DNA of 64,000 nt from Alphaproteobacteria bacterium (GTDB taxonomy: Bacteria; Pseudomonadota; Alphaproteobacteria; Reyranellales; Reyranellaceae). The stretch is from contig VGCH01000013.1 of NCBI GenBank assembly GCA_016870115.1, positions 22,184-86,183 on the forward strand, given 5' to 3'. Numbering within the stretch: position 1 is the stretch's first letter; every line of letters starts with the position of its first letter. Shown here piece after piece: positions 53,317-60,772 of this stretch. The translations under genes were made by a program, and so were the position numbers. The notes beneath the pieces are model-generated. The model was not told where the DNA came from. It did no database searches and saw nothing but the letters and a program-made list of their open reading frames with translations.

Positions 53317-54303
53317 CTACTCGATCTTGGCGCCGACGCGCTTCACGACCTCGGCCCACTTGGCGCGGTCGGCCTTCACGGTCGCGCGGAACTGTTCCAG
53401 CGTCTCGTGGCGCGGCGTGTTGCCAAGCGCGATCAGCCGAGCGCGGATCTCGGGTTGTTCGATCGCCGTGCGAATCGCGGCATTCATGCGTTGGGCGATC
53501 GCCGCATCGAGACCTTTCGGCCCGAAGACGCCGAACCAGATAAAGCTCTCGTAGCCGGGCAGCCCCTGCTCGGCGATGGTCGGCACGTCCTTCACGGCAT
53601 CGACGCGCTTGGCCGTGGTGACGCCCAGGAGCCGCATCTTGCCCGACACGCCGTGCGGCGACATCGCCTGAACGAGACCGAAAACGCAGCAGGTCTCGCC
53701 CTTCAGCACCGAGTTGGTGGCATCGGGACCACCGCGGTAGGGAACATGGACCATCTCCAGACCAGCCTGCGCCACGAAGGCCGCGAAGGCGAGGTGAGTG
53801 CCGGTGCCGTTGCCGGTCGAGGCGTAGCTGTACTTGCCGGGCGCCGCCTTCACCTTGGCGATGAACTCGGCGACCGACTTCGCATCGATCACCTCGGGAT
53901 TGATGGCGAGCACGTTCGGCACATCGACGATGGTGCTGATCGGCGTGAAGTCGGTTTCGGGATCGAACGGCAGCCGGGGATAGAGCGCGGGATTGACGCC
54001 GTGGGTGGCGGCCGTGCCCAGCAGGAAGGTGTAGCCATCGGCCCGCGCATTGGCGACCGCTTCGGACGCGATGTTGCCACCGGCGCCGGTCTTGTAGTCG
54101 ATCACCAGGCGCTGGCCGAGCGACTTTTCGAGCGACGGTTGGAGGAGGCGCGCCACGACGTCGACGCCCGAGCCCGCAGGGAACCCCATCAGCAACGTGA
54201 TCGGCTTGTTGGGCCAGTCGGTCTGTGCGGCAGCCGGCAACGCGAGGCCAAAGGCGAGCGCCGCGGTGGCAGTGAGAACGGAACGGCGTGGCGAAACACG
54301 CAT
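53317..54303 (-). CDS. Bug-family (tripartite tricarboxylate transporter) binding protein
   Basis: A 328-residue periplasmic binding protein with a signal peptide (ALAFGLALPAAAQ) and the mature start TDWPNKPITLLMGFPAGSGV, the hallmark of Bug/TctC proteins. KTGAGGNIASEAVANARADG and NPALYPRLPFDPETDFTPIS are conserved in the family. It binds small carboxylates. Genes for the TctA/TctB permease are not in the window, so it is an orphan that may work with a distant permease or serve as a sensor. It is divergent from the acyl-CoA dehydrogenase gene. Confidence 0.92.
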   Translation of the reverse strand: MRVSPRRSVLTATAALAFGLALPAAAQTDWPNKPITLLMGFPAGSGVDVVARLLQPSLEKSLGQRLVIDYKTGAGGNIASEAVANARADGYTFLLGTAATHGVNPALYPRLPFDPETDFTPISTIVDVPNVLAINPEVIDAKSVAEFIAKVKAAPGKYSYASTGNGTGTHLAFAAFVAQAGLEMVHVPYRGGPDATNSVLKGETCCVFGLVQAMSPHGVSGKMRLLGVTTAKRVDAVKDVPTIAEQGLPGYESFIWFGVFGPKGLDAAIAQRMNAAIRTAIEQPEIRARLIALGNTPRHETLEQFRATVKADRAKWAEVVKRVGAKIE

Positions 54304-54366
54304 GCGAATTCTCCTGATGTCGATCCGGTGTTGCTTCTAGAGTGGGGCAAACGCGGGGGGATTTCC

Positions 54367-55533
54367 ATGGGCCACATGACCGACGAGCGGCGCCTGATCC
54401 AGGAAACCGCGCGCGCCTTCGCGATGAACGAGGTTCTGCCGATCGCCAATCGCCTCGATCCGGAGAAGGGCGACATCCCGCCCGCGCTGATCGCGAAGCT
54501 GGCCGACATGGGCTACTTCGGTATCGTCATTCCCGAGCAGTATGGCGGGCTGGGACTCGGCGTCTTCGAGTATTGCCTGATCACCGAGGAGCTGGCGCGC
54601 GCCTGGATGAGCGTCGCCTCGCTGATCGCGCGCGGCAACGGCCTCAGCGCCGGCCGCGGCATGACCGATGCGCAGCGCGCGGTGTTCCTGCCGCGTGCGG
54701 CGCGCGGCGAGTTTCTCGGCGCCGCCGCCATGTCCGAACCCAACGCCGGCTCCGACCTCGGCAACATATCCTGTCGCGCCCGCCGCGACGGCGAGGATTG
54801 GGTGATCAACGGCAACAAATACTGGTGCACCTTCGCCGATGGTGCCGACTACATCATGCTGGTCGCCCGCACCTCCGACCCGCCGGATCCCCGGCGAAAG
54901 CATGTTGGCCTCTCCTCCTTCCTGATCGAGAAGCCGCGCGGCCAGTTGCCCCGAGGCGTGCGCGGCGCGCCGATTCCCAAGATCGGCTATTTCGGCTGGA
55001 AGACCTGGGAACTCGCCTTCGACGATTGCCGCTTGCCCGCCAACGCGCTGATCGGCGAGGAAGGCCGCGCCTTCTACTACATCAGCGCCGGCCTCGAACG
55101 CGCCCGCGCCCACACCGCCGCCCGTGCGATCGGACTGGCACGCGGCGCGCTGGAGGATGCGACCGCCTACGCCAAGGAGCGGCGCCAGTTCGGCCGCCCG
55201 ATCGGCGACTTCCAGGAGACCCGCTTCAAGCTCGCCCGCATGGCGACCGAGATCGAGGCCGCGCGACAGCTGCTGCATTTCGTCTGCGACGAGATCGATG
55301 GCAAGCGGCGCTGCGACAAGGAGGCGGCGATGGTGAAGCTGTTCGCCTCCGAGATGGCCGAGCGCGTGACCTCGGATGCGCTGCAGATCCTGGGCGGAGC
55401 GGGCTACACGACGCTGCATGCCGTGGAGCGCCACTGGCGCGACGCGCGGCTCACCAAGATTTTCGAAGGCACCTCGGAAATCCAGCAGCGCATCATCTCC
55501 GACCATCTTCTGGGCAAGCCCGAGACCGCCTGA
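54367..55533 (+). CDS. Acyl-CoA dehydrogenase
   Basis: A 388-residue FAD-dependent acyl-CoA dehydrogenase. The two family signatures are present: AAAMSEPNAGSDLGNI (flavin/substrate) and DALQILGGAGYTTLHAVERH. The catalytic Glu is in IFEGTSEIQQRIISDHLLGK. It introduces a trans-2,3 double bond into acyl-CoA thioesters. Start ATG 54367 has a G-run upstream; ATG 54376 is in frame. It is divergent from the Bug gene by 63 bases and convergent with SMP-30. Chain length or branched-chain specificity is not clear. Confidence 0.94.
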   Translation: MGHMTDERRLIQETARAFAMNEVLPIANRLDPEKGDIPPALIAKLADMGYFGIVIPEQYGGLGLGVFEYCLITEELARAWMSVASLIARGNGLSAGRGMTDAQRAVFLPRAARGEFLGAAAMSEPNAGSDLGNISCRARRDGEDWVINGNKYWCTFADGADYIMLVARTSDPPDPRRKHVGLSSFLIEKPRGQLPRGVRGAPIPKIGYFGWKTWELAFDDCRLPANALIGEEGRAFYYISAGLERARAHTAARAIGLARGALEDATAYAKERRQFGRPIGDFQETRFKLARMATEIEAARQLLHFVCDEIDGKRRCDKEAAMVKLFASEMAERVTSDALQILGGAGYTTLHAVERHWRDARLTKIFEGTSEIQQRIISDHLLGKPETA

Positions 55534-55582
55534 AGCGCGACCCTGCGGCGCGCGGGGACCGATCCCGCCCGCTCTCCGGCCG

Positions 55583-56527
55583 TCATCCGCCTGCCACCCC
55601 CTGCGTGTTGACATAGAGCGCGTAGAGGCTGTGGCTCGCCGCCATGAAGAGGCGGTTGCGGTGGCGGCCCCCGAAACACACGTTGGCGCAGCGTTCAGGC
55701 AGATCGATGTGGCCGATCAGCCGGCCCTCGGCGCTGAACACCCGCACGCCGTCGAGCTCGGCGGTGCCCATGCCCCAGCCGCACCAGAGATTGCCGTCGA
55801 TATCGACGCGAAACCCGTCGGGCGTGCCGCCGGGCCCGGCATCGATATGGACGCGCCCGCCCGCCAGCCGCTTGCCGCCGTCCACCACATCGTAACGCCG
55901 GATCGTGCGATGCGGCGCGTCGCGCGAGGCCACGACATAGAGCGCGCTTTCGTCCGGCGAGAAGGCGAGTCCATTGGGGCCGGGAATGTCGTCGGCCACG
56001 ACGTCGAGCGCGCCGCTGGCCGGATCGAGGCGCCAGACCGCGGGCGCGATCTCGGACTCCGCCTTGTGTCCCTCGTAGTAGCCCAGAATGCCGAAGGTGG
56101 GATCGGTGAACCAGATCGTGCCGTCGGACTTCACGACCACATCGTTGGGCGAATTGAGCTTCTTGCCCCGGACGGACTCGGCCAGCACGGTGATCGCCCC
56201 GTCATACTCGAAGCGAACGACTCTCCGCGCGTCGTGCTCGCAGGCGATCAGCCGGCCCTGGCGATCACGGGTATGGCCATTGGCGTTGTTCGACGGCTTG
56301 CGGAAGATCGAAACCGCGCCGGTTTCCTCGTCCCAGCGCAGCACGCGATTGTTGGGAATGTCGCTCCACAAGAGATAGCGGCCGTCGCCGAACCAGACCG
56401 GCCCCTCCGCCCAGCGGCAACCGGTGTAGAGCCGCTCGACCGAGGCGAGCGCCAGCCGGTAGCGATCGAACGCGGGGTCGAGCGAGCGCACGGCGGGGTC
56501 GGGATAGCGCGGGTTGGCTTCGTACAT
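55583..56527 (-). CDS. SMP-30/gluconolactonase family lactonase
   Basis: A 314-residue six-bladed beta-propeller lactonase. Conserved calcium-binding segments: YTGCRWAEGPVWFGDGRYL (Glu), KLNSPNDVVVKSDGTIWFTD (Asn/Asp), and DIPGPNGLAFSPDESALYV. It hydrolyses sugar lactones such as gluconolactone or xylonolactone. ATG 56527 is chosen for GGAG upstream and the fit to MYEANPRYPDP; ATG 56560 would add 11 residues. No signal peptide. It is convergent with the acyl-CoA dehydrogenase and divergent from the small NG-peptide gene, with a 424-base region between. Confidence 0.88.
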   Translation of the reverse strand: MYEANPRYPDPAVRSLDPAFDRYRLALASVERLYTGCRWAEGPVWFGDGRYLLWSDIPNNRVLRWDEETGAVSIFRKPSNNANGHTRDRQGRLIACEHDARRVVRFEYDGAITVLAESVRGKKLNSPNDVVVKSDGTIWFTDPTFGILGYYEGHKAESEIAPAVWRLDPASGALDVVADDIPGPNGLAFSPDESALYVVASRDAPHRTIRRYDVVDGGKRLAGGRVHIDAGPGGTPDGFRVDIDGNLWCGWGMGTAELDGVRVFSAEGRLIGHIDLPERCANVCFGGRHRNRLFMAASHSLYALYVNTQGVAGG

Positions 56528-56576
56528 GGCGGGCTCCGGAGCGGTCGGGGGCGGGATCATCGCGCCGCCGCGCGTC

Positions 56577-56621
56577 TGTCGAAAGTGTCGAGTCTGTCGA
56601 GGATGTCGAGAGTGTCGAGGA
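56577..56621. repeat. Five tandem 9-bp units (TGTCGAnnn)
   Basis: Five units, TGTCGAAAG, TGTCGAGTC, TGTCGAGGA, TGTCGAGAG and TGTCGAGGA, lie head to tail in the region upstream of the lactonase gene. They could be a regulatory array or slipped-strand duplication. Nothing else between 56528 and 56827 is recognisable except AT-richer stretches at 56630-56790, which may hold the promoters of the lactonase and the NG-peptide gene. Confidence 0.75.
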
Positions 56622-56827
56622 CAGCCCAGACCCTTGTATCCGAACGGATTTTTCCGATTCTGTGTCGCCGATTCCGTCGAGAATCCGCGCCTTACTGGAA
56701 TCAACAGCATGGCCGGTCAATACACGCCCATTGGCACGGTTGGCGTACGTCGGAGTGGGCTCGGTTTGCAGCATGGTTATCATATAGAGTCCTATCATCG
56801 TCCGGTCAATCTCCACCCCTGAATGGT

Positions 56828-56954
56828 CCCTCGCGAAACCCACGCAACCAAATCGCGCTGTCGCGAAATCGTCGTGTTACCGGCGCCCGGCATGATCCTC
56901 CCATCGACGGACGGCATCCCGCCGGCCCACCGACCTCAAAGGGAGATCGCCATG
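56828..56954 (+). repeat. 127-bp perfect direct repeat, copy 1
   Basis: Identical base for base to 63874-64000 in the same orientation. It contains two TCGCGAAA words, a noncoding stretch, AAAGGGAGATCGCC as ribosome-binding site, and ends on the ATG of the NG-peptide gene. Upstream the two copies diverge at once. The repeat must include the leader and probably the promoter of the peptide gene. Confidence 0.97.
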
Positions 56955-57149
56955 TTCAAGACCATCCTCGCCACCGCCGCCCTGATCGCCACCGCCGCCG
57001 CCATCGCCGCCCCGGCTCAGGCGGGCAAGTTGCTGAACGGCCTTACCCTCAATGGTATCGAGATGAACGGCAAGAAGACCAACGGCGGCGCCCTCGAGAC
57101 CGGTGGCTTCGCCATCGACAGCATCGAGCTGCCGGCCGGTCTGCGCTGA
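56952..57149 (+). CDS. Small secreted peptide with NG pentad repeats
   Basis: A 65-residue precursor: signal peptide MFKTILATAALIATAAAIAA ending PAQA, then a mature part of about 41 residues. The mature part has four consecutive five-residue units with NG at positions three and four (LLNGL, TLNGI, EMNGK, KTNGG), then GALETGGFAIDSIELPAGLR. The gene is preceded by a strong AAAGGGAG and followed by a terminator. It has no cysteine. The pattern is reminiscent of pentapeptide or LNG-rich secreted peptides, but I recognise no characterised family. Its start sits inside the 127-bp repeat, so a paralogue probably begins at 63998. Confidence 0.8.
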   Translation: MFKTILATAALIATAAAIAAPAQAGKLLNGLTLNGIEMNGKKTNGGALETGGFAIDSIELPAGLR

Positions 57150-57165
57150 GCCGCTCCGCCTCACC

Positions 57166-57188
57166 CCCCTCCCCCGGCGGGGGAGGGG
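57166..57188. terminator. Bidirectional hairpin between NG-peptide and soxA
   Basis: CCCCTCCCCC and GGGGGAGGGG form a perfect 10-bp stem with a GGC loop, 16 bases after the peptide stop and 21 bases before the soxA stop on the other strand. It probably terminates both convergent transcripts. Confidence 0.65.
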
Positions 57189-57209
57189 CGCGCGGATGAG
57201 CGGGCGCTC

Positions 57210-57986
57210 CTACGGCCGAACGCCGGGAGCTTCCAAGGTCATGCCGCGGGCGCGGTGCGTCAGGTGGAGTTCCAGGGCGACCCAATGCGGGTCGTCGGCG
57301 GGCCAGGGCTCGGCCCGGATGCCAACGACGCAGTTGCGCAAGCGCCGCTGCAGAGAGCCGAGATCCTGCCATTCCAGGCGATAGAGCGGATAGGCCGTGG
57401 GATGCGCCTGCGGGATCGCGGCGCCGGCGAGCCGGCGGCCGTCATTGTCCGAATGGCAGTGCGCGCAGGCGAGGTTGAGCTGACCGAGCCGCCGCTCGAA
57501 CAACGCCTCGCCCGCCGCGCGCGCGTCGTCGAGGCGCCGATCGGCGGGCGGCGAGATCGGCAGGCCACGCGATTGCAACGCCACATAGGCGAGAAGCGCG
57601 AGCCGCGCGCGCGCTTCGCCCGGCGCATCGGCCGGGCGGCCCTGATGCAGTTCGCGGCAGAGACCCACGCGCCGCTCCAGCGTCGCGGGCGCGCCCGCCG
57701 CCGGCGCCCAGGCGGGATAGCGCGCCGCCACGCCCGTCATCGAGCGCTCGGCGACGCCGTGGCAGGTGGCGCAGGCGGCGCCGGCCGTGCCCTCCGGCTT
57801 CGACCACAGCGCGCGACCCTCGGCGACCCAGAGCATCGCCGGATTGGCCGCGTCGTCATCCTGCATGGCGCGCACCGCGGGTGCCATGTCGGCGTAGCCG
57901 GAGCGGCGCGGATCGGCGGGCGGGGTTTGCGCGAGGGCGAGGCTGGCGACGAACACGGCGGCCAGAAGCGCCGCGATCCGCCTCAT
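57210..57986 (-). CDS. soxA: SoxA, diheme cytochrome c subunit of SoxAX
   Basis: A 258-residue exported c-type cytochrome. Signal peptide MRRIAALLAAVFVASLALAQ; two heme sites, CATCH (72-76) and CAHCH (174-178); and LRNCVVGIRAEP, whose Cys219 is the expected persulfide-modified heme ligand of SoxA. The RSGYADMAPAVRAMQDDDAA segment is typical of SoxA. SoxAX joins thiosulfate to the SoxY carrier cysteine. It is the last gene of the minus-strand cluster; its ATG overlaps the soxZ stop. The partner SoxX is encoded upstream. Confidence 0.9.
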   Translation of the reverse strand: MRRIAALLAAVFVASLALAQTPPADPRRSGYADMAPAVRAMQDDDAANPAMLWVAEGRALWSKPEGTAGAACATCHGVAERSMTGVAARYPAWAPAAGAPATLERRVGLCRELHQGRPADAPGEARARLALLAYVALQSRGLPISPPADRRLDDARAAGEALFERRLGQLNLACAHCHSDNDGRRLAGAAIPQAHPTAYPLYRLEWQDLGSLQRRLRNCVVGIRAEPWPADDPHWVALELHLTHRARGMTLEAPGVRP

Positions 57987-58303
57987 GCGACCTGCAGCGT
58001 CACCGTCTCCTCGACGGAAAAGCCGTTGTCGCCGGTCCAGCGCAGCACGATCGGTCCGGTCTCGCGCGCGCGCAGATGGAACGCGATGTAGGGGTTGGCG
58101 GCGATGGCCGGCGAGAGCTCCATGCGGAAAACCGTGACGCCGCCATAGCTGCAGCTGAACTCGCGAACGATGTCGCGCGGGATCAGCGTGCCGTTGGTGC
58201 CGGCGCGAAAGCCCGTCTCCATCGGATGCGAGGCGAGCGTGCGGATCTCGACGATCTCGCCCGCACGGGCCTGCTTGGGGGCGCTCACCAGCACATTCGC
58301 CAT
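57983..58303 (-). CDS. soxZ: SoxZ, subunit of the SoxYZ sulfur carrier
   Basis: A 106-residue immunoglobulin-like beta protein without its own signal peptide, exported as a complex with SoxY. The start MANVLVSAPKQARAGEIVEI, the block HPMETGFRAG and SCSYGGVTVFRMELSPAIAA are family features. Start ATG 58303 overlaps the soxY stop; an upstream ATG would put residues inside soxY. Both overlaps (soxY-soxZ and soxZ-soxA) suggest coupled translation. Confidence 0.92.
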   Translation of the reverse strand: MANVLVSAPKQARAGEIVEIRTLASHPMETGFRAGTNGTLIPRDIVREFSCSYGGVTVFRMELSPAIAANPYIAFHLRARETGPIVLRWTGDNGFSVEETVTLQVA

Positions 58304-58743
58304 CAGGTGAGCTCCTCGAAGCACGCCGCGAGCGTCACGATCACGTCGGCCTCGGCGATGCGGAACGTGCCGTCGGACATCGCGGCGATGGCGGCGACGC
58401 GCTGGGAGTCGCCCAGCTTGATGCGCGTGGCGACGCGGGCGCGGCCGCTCGCGGGACCGAGCCAGGCGTGGAACACCAGCGGCTGCGGATTCTTCTCGTT
58501 GAAGACATGGATCGCGCGCACATGGGCGGCGTCGGTCATGGGGCTGTCGACGATCACCTCCAGCGGGACGGCGTTGCCGTTATCCACCAGCGGCGGGACG
58601 TCGAGCGCGATACCGCCGGGCCGCGGCGCGGCGGTGCCCAGCACGGCGCGCATCGCCTCGCGCATCGCCTCGGGCGTGGCGCGTGCCGGCGGCGCGAGCA
58701 GGAGCGCGAGCGGAGCGGCGAGGATCGCGCGGCGGTAGGACAT
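58303..58743 (-). CDS. soxY: SoxY, sulfur-carrier subunit, with non-canonical C-terminus
   Basis: A 146-residue exported protein. A short signal peptide (AILAAPLALLLAPPARA) precedes the SoxY core with DVPPLVDNGNAVPLEVIVDS and IHVFNEKNPQPLV. In classical SoxY the carrier cysteine sits in a C-terminal GGCGG swinging arm. Here the protein ends VIVTLAACFEELT: the cysteine is kept but the glycines are absent and three to four residues follow. It may still carry sulfur in a modified form, or belong to a SoxY branch with different chemistry. It overlaps soxZ and follows soxX by nine bases. Confidence 0.85.
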   Translation of the reverse strand: MSYRRAILAAPLALLLAPPARATPEAMREAMRAVLGTAAPRPGGIALDVPPLVDNGNAVPLEVIVDSPMTDAAHVRAIHVFNEKNPQPLVFHAWLGPASGRARVATRIKLGDSQRVAAIAAMSDGTFRIAEADVIVTLAACFEELT

Positions 58744-58752
58744 GGGCGCAGT

Positions 58753-59217
58753 CTACTCCTTCAGCCCGGCAAGGTAAGCGACCACGTCCTCGATCTGGGC
58801 GGCGGTCAGGATCGGTTTGCCCTCGAACCGGCGCGCCACGCGGTCCAGTCCCTCGACGCGGTGGTAGGCCGGCATGATGCTTTGCGGATTGAGCCGGGCC
58901 GGATCGACGATGCGCAGGCGCAGCTGGCCTTCGTTCCAGCGCGTCCCGGCGCCGGCGAGATCGGGCGCGAGCGTGCCCTGGAAGCGCTCCTCGGCGATGG
59001 GGCCGCTGTGGCAGAGCAGGCAAAGTCCCTGCTGGCGGCTTGCGACGATGGCTCGCCCGCGCGCGGCGTCGCCGGCTTGACCGGTCAGCGAGGCCGGGAT
59101 GGCGTCGCCGACAATCCGGTATGGCACGGGCTGTTGCGCCATCGCGGCCGGCGCCACCGCCAGCGCGACCGCCAGCGCGAGCCAAGACCATCGTCCGCCG
59201 AGGCCGGGCGATGGCAC
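58753..59217 (-). CDS. soxX: SoxX-like monoheme cytochrome c
   Basis: About 154 residues from GTG 59217. An N-terminal hydrophobic signal (WSWLALAVALAVAPAAMA) precedes a single heme site CLLCH (about 66-70). GNLAPDLAGAGTRWNEGQLR-like spacing and NPQSIMPAYHRVEGL, whose Met is the axial ligand, fit SoxX. Together with SoxA it forms the SoxAX complex. The start is uncertain: no strong ribosome-binding site precedes the GTG and no ATG lies near. It follows the flavoprotein gene by 116 bases. Confidence 0.85.
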   Translation of the reverse strand: MPSPGLGGRWSWLALAVALAVAPAAMAQQPVPYRIVGDAIPASLTGQAGDAARGRAIVASRQQGLCLLCHSGPIAEERFQGTLAPDLAGAGTRWNEGQLRLRIVDPARLNPQSIMPAYHRVEGLDRVARRFEGKPILTAAQIEDVVAYLAGLKE

Positions 59218-59333
59218 GAGGAACGCCGACTGAGCCCCGCCCGTGATCGTAGGCCCGCCCTCACCCCGCCCCACACCCCTGCGGTGGGAAAGCGGCTTGA
59301 GGAGAAGCGACGCGACGCGCGTCCCGGTCGCGC

Positions 59334-60635
59334 TCACCCGAAGGTCTCGTGGGCGATGGTGCGGAACCAGGCATCGGCGTAGACCGCCTCCTGGGCGCGG
59401 AAGGAATCGTCGGCATCGAGCGGGCTCACGCCGCCCGCCCCCGGCACATCCGCGAGCTGGCCACCGAGCGGTCGATAGACGCCGGCGATCGAGATCGCGC
59501 GATCCGGCGCGGTCAGGCTGTAGCAGGTGTTGAGCGGTCGCGGCTCGGCAGGCGGGCGCCCGGACAGCAGCGCCACGATGGCGGCCGCGGCGATCTTGGC
59601 CTGGGCGTTGGCGGCGAAAGCGGACTTGGGCATCGCGCCCATGATCGCGGCATCGCCCACGACGTGAACGCCCGGCACCCGCCGCGACTCGAACGTCAGG
59701 GGATCGACCGGACACCAGAGGCTGCGATCCGCGACGCCGCAGCGCTCGGCCAGCAGGCCGGCACGCTGCGGCGGGATCACGTTCACCACCTGGCCCTGGT
59801 GCCGGCCGAACTCGGTGACGAGCGTGCGCGCGCCGGCATCAACCGACGTCACCTTGCCGCCCTTCGACAAACCGACCCACTCGATCAGACCGGGATAGAG
59901 CCGCGCCCACTCCTGCTGGAAGAGGCGCTGCTTGGAGAAAATGTCCTTGGCGTCGAGGATCAGGAGCTTGGCGCGGGGTTTACGCAGCTTCAGGAAGTGC
60001 GCGATGAGGCTCGCGCGCTCATACGGGCCCGGCGGACAGCGGAAAGGATTGGCCGGCACCGACATCACGACGGTCCCGCCCTCGTCCATCGCCTCAAGCT
60101 GCCGACGCAGCAGCAGCGTCTGCGCGCCGGCCCGCCAGGCGTGGGGTAGGATCTCGGCCGCGGCCGGGTCGTAGCCCGGCAACGCGTCGAAGCCGAGATC
60201 GATACCGGGCGCCAGCACCAGCCGCTGGAACGAAAGCCGCGTGCCGTCGTCCAGCTCCAGCGCGCGCATTGTCCCGTCGAGCCCGCGCGCGGCGCGATGA
60301 ACGACCTCGATCCCCTCGCGCCGGAGCGCCGTATAGCCGAACCGTTGCCCCTCCATGTCGCGCAGGCCCGCGATCACAGCGTTGCTGAAGGGGCAGGCCG
60401 TGTAGACCGCCTCAGGCTCAACCAGCGTCACCTGCAGCGCAGGCGCGAGCCGCTTCAGGGTGCGCGCCGCCGTGGCACCGGCGAAGCCGCCGCCAGCGAC
60501 GACCACGCGCGCCTCGGCCGCCGCCGCCCGTCGCACCCAGGGTGCCGCGAGCGCCACCGCGGCGACCCCGAGAACGTGCCGCCGAGCGACGCCCCCGTGT
60601 TCTCGGCTCCGATGGAGTCCCTCACGCGGGTCCAT
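59334..60635 (-). CDS. Flavocytochrome c sulfide dehydrogenase flavoprotein subunit (FccB/SoxF-like)
   Basis: A 433-residue exported FAD protein that oxidises sulfide to sulfur. A Tat-like signal (VARRHVLGVAAVALAAPWV) is followed by RVVVAGGGFAGATAARTLK. The redox cysteines are in YTACPFSNAVIAG and a later Cys in SLWCPVDPLTF, as in FCSD. HVVGDAAIMGAMPKSAFAAN is the FAD-binding end motif, followed by the FCSD-type C-terminal domain. The only usable start, ATG 60635, lies inside a perfect 10-bp inverted repeat, so initiation may be restrained by RNA structure. Confidence 0.88.
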   Translation of the reverse strand: MDPREGLHRSREHGGVARRHVLGVAAVALAAPWVRRAAAAEARVVVAGGGFAGATAARTLKRLAPALQVTLVEPEAVYTACPFSNAVIAGLRDMEGQRFGYTALRREGIEVVHRAARGLDGTMRALELDDGTRLSFQRLVLAPGIDLGFDALPGYDPAAAEILPHAWRAGAQTLLLRRQLEAMDEGGTVVMSVPANPFRCPPGPYERASLIAHFLKLRKPRAKLLILDAKDIFSKQRLFQQEWARLYPGLIEWVGLSKGGKVTSVDAGARTLVTEFGRHQGQVVNVIPPQRAGLLAERCGVADRSLWCPVDPLTFESRRVPGVHVVGDAAIMGAMPKSAFAANAQAKIAAAAIVALLSGRPPAEPRPLNTCYSLTAPDRAISIAGVYRPLGGQLADVPGAGGVSPLDADDSFRAQEAVYADAWFRTIAHETFG

Positions 60636-60640
60636 CGGAG
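60607..60640. repeat. Palindrome covering the fccB-like start codon
   Basis: CTCCGATGGA (60607-60616) and TCCATCGGAG (60631-60640) form a perfect 10-bp stem with a 14-base loop. In the minus-strand transcript the start ATG (60635-60633) lies in the 5' arm. Its core TCCGAT...ATCGGA resembles the palindromic family at 60679-60708, so it may be a diverged copy. Confidence 0.7.
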
Positions 60641-60678
60641 CGGAGAAAGGCCCGTCGCCGAGCGTCGGTCGTCGGGTG

Positions 60679-60708
60679 TCCGATCCCGCGGCCTCCCGTC
60701 GGATCGGA
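60679..60708. repeat. Palindromic element GATCGGAAA family, copy 2
   Basis: TCCGATCC and GGATCGGA pair perfectly around a 14-base loop, with AA following. It lies in the 137-base spacer between the small cytochrome gene and the flavoprotein gene. It shares arm sequence with 42468-42501 and 63809-63842. Confidence 0.6.
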
Positions 60709-60772
60709 AAGTCTCTCGATCCCCCGGCGTCGCGCTGCTTCGCGCGGGGCGATGGGCGCAGGGGACCCGGTG

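Noticed and set aside
56577..56621. Tandem repeats considered as a CRISPR array
   Set aside because: Units are only 9 bases with no spacers, and no cas genes occur in the window.
56828..56954. The 127-bp repeat considered as insertion-sequence ends
   Set aside because: The copies are direct, have no terminal inverted repeats or target duplications, and the sequence between them holds no transposase.
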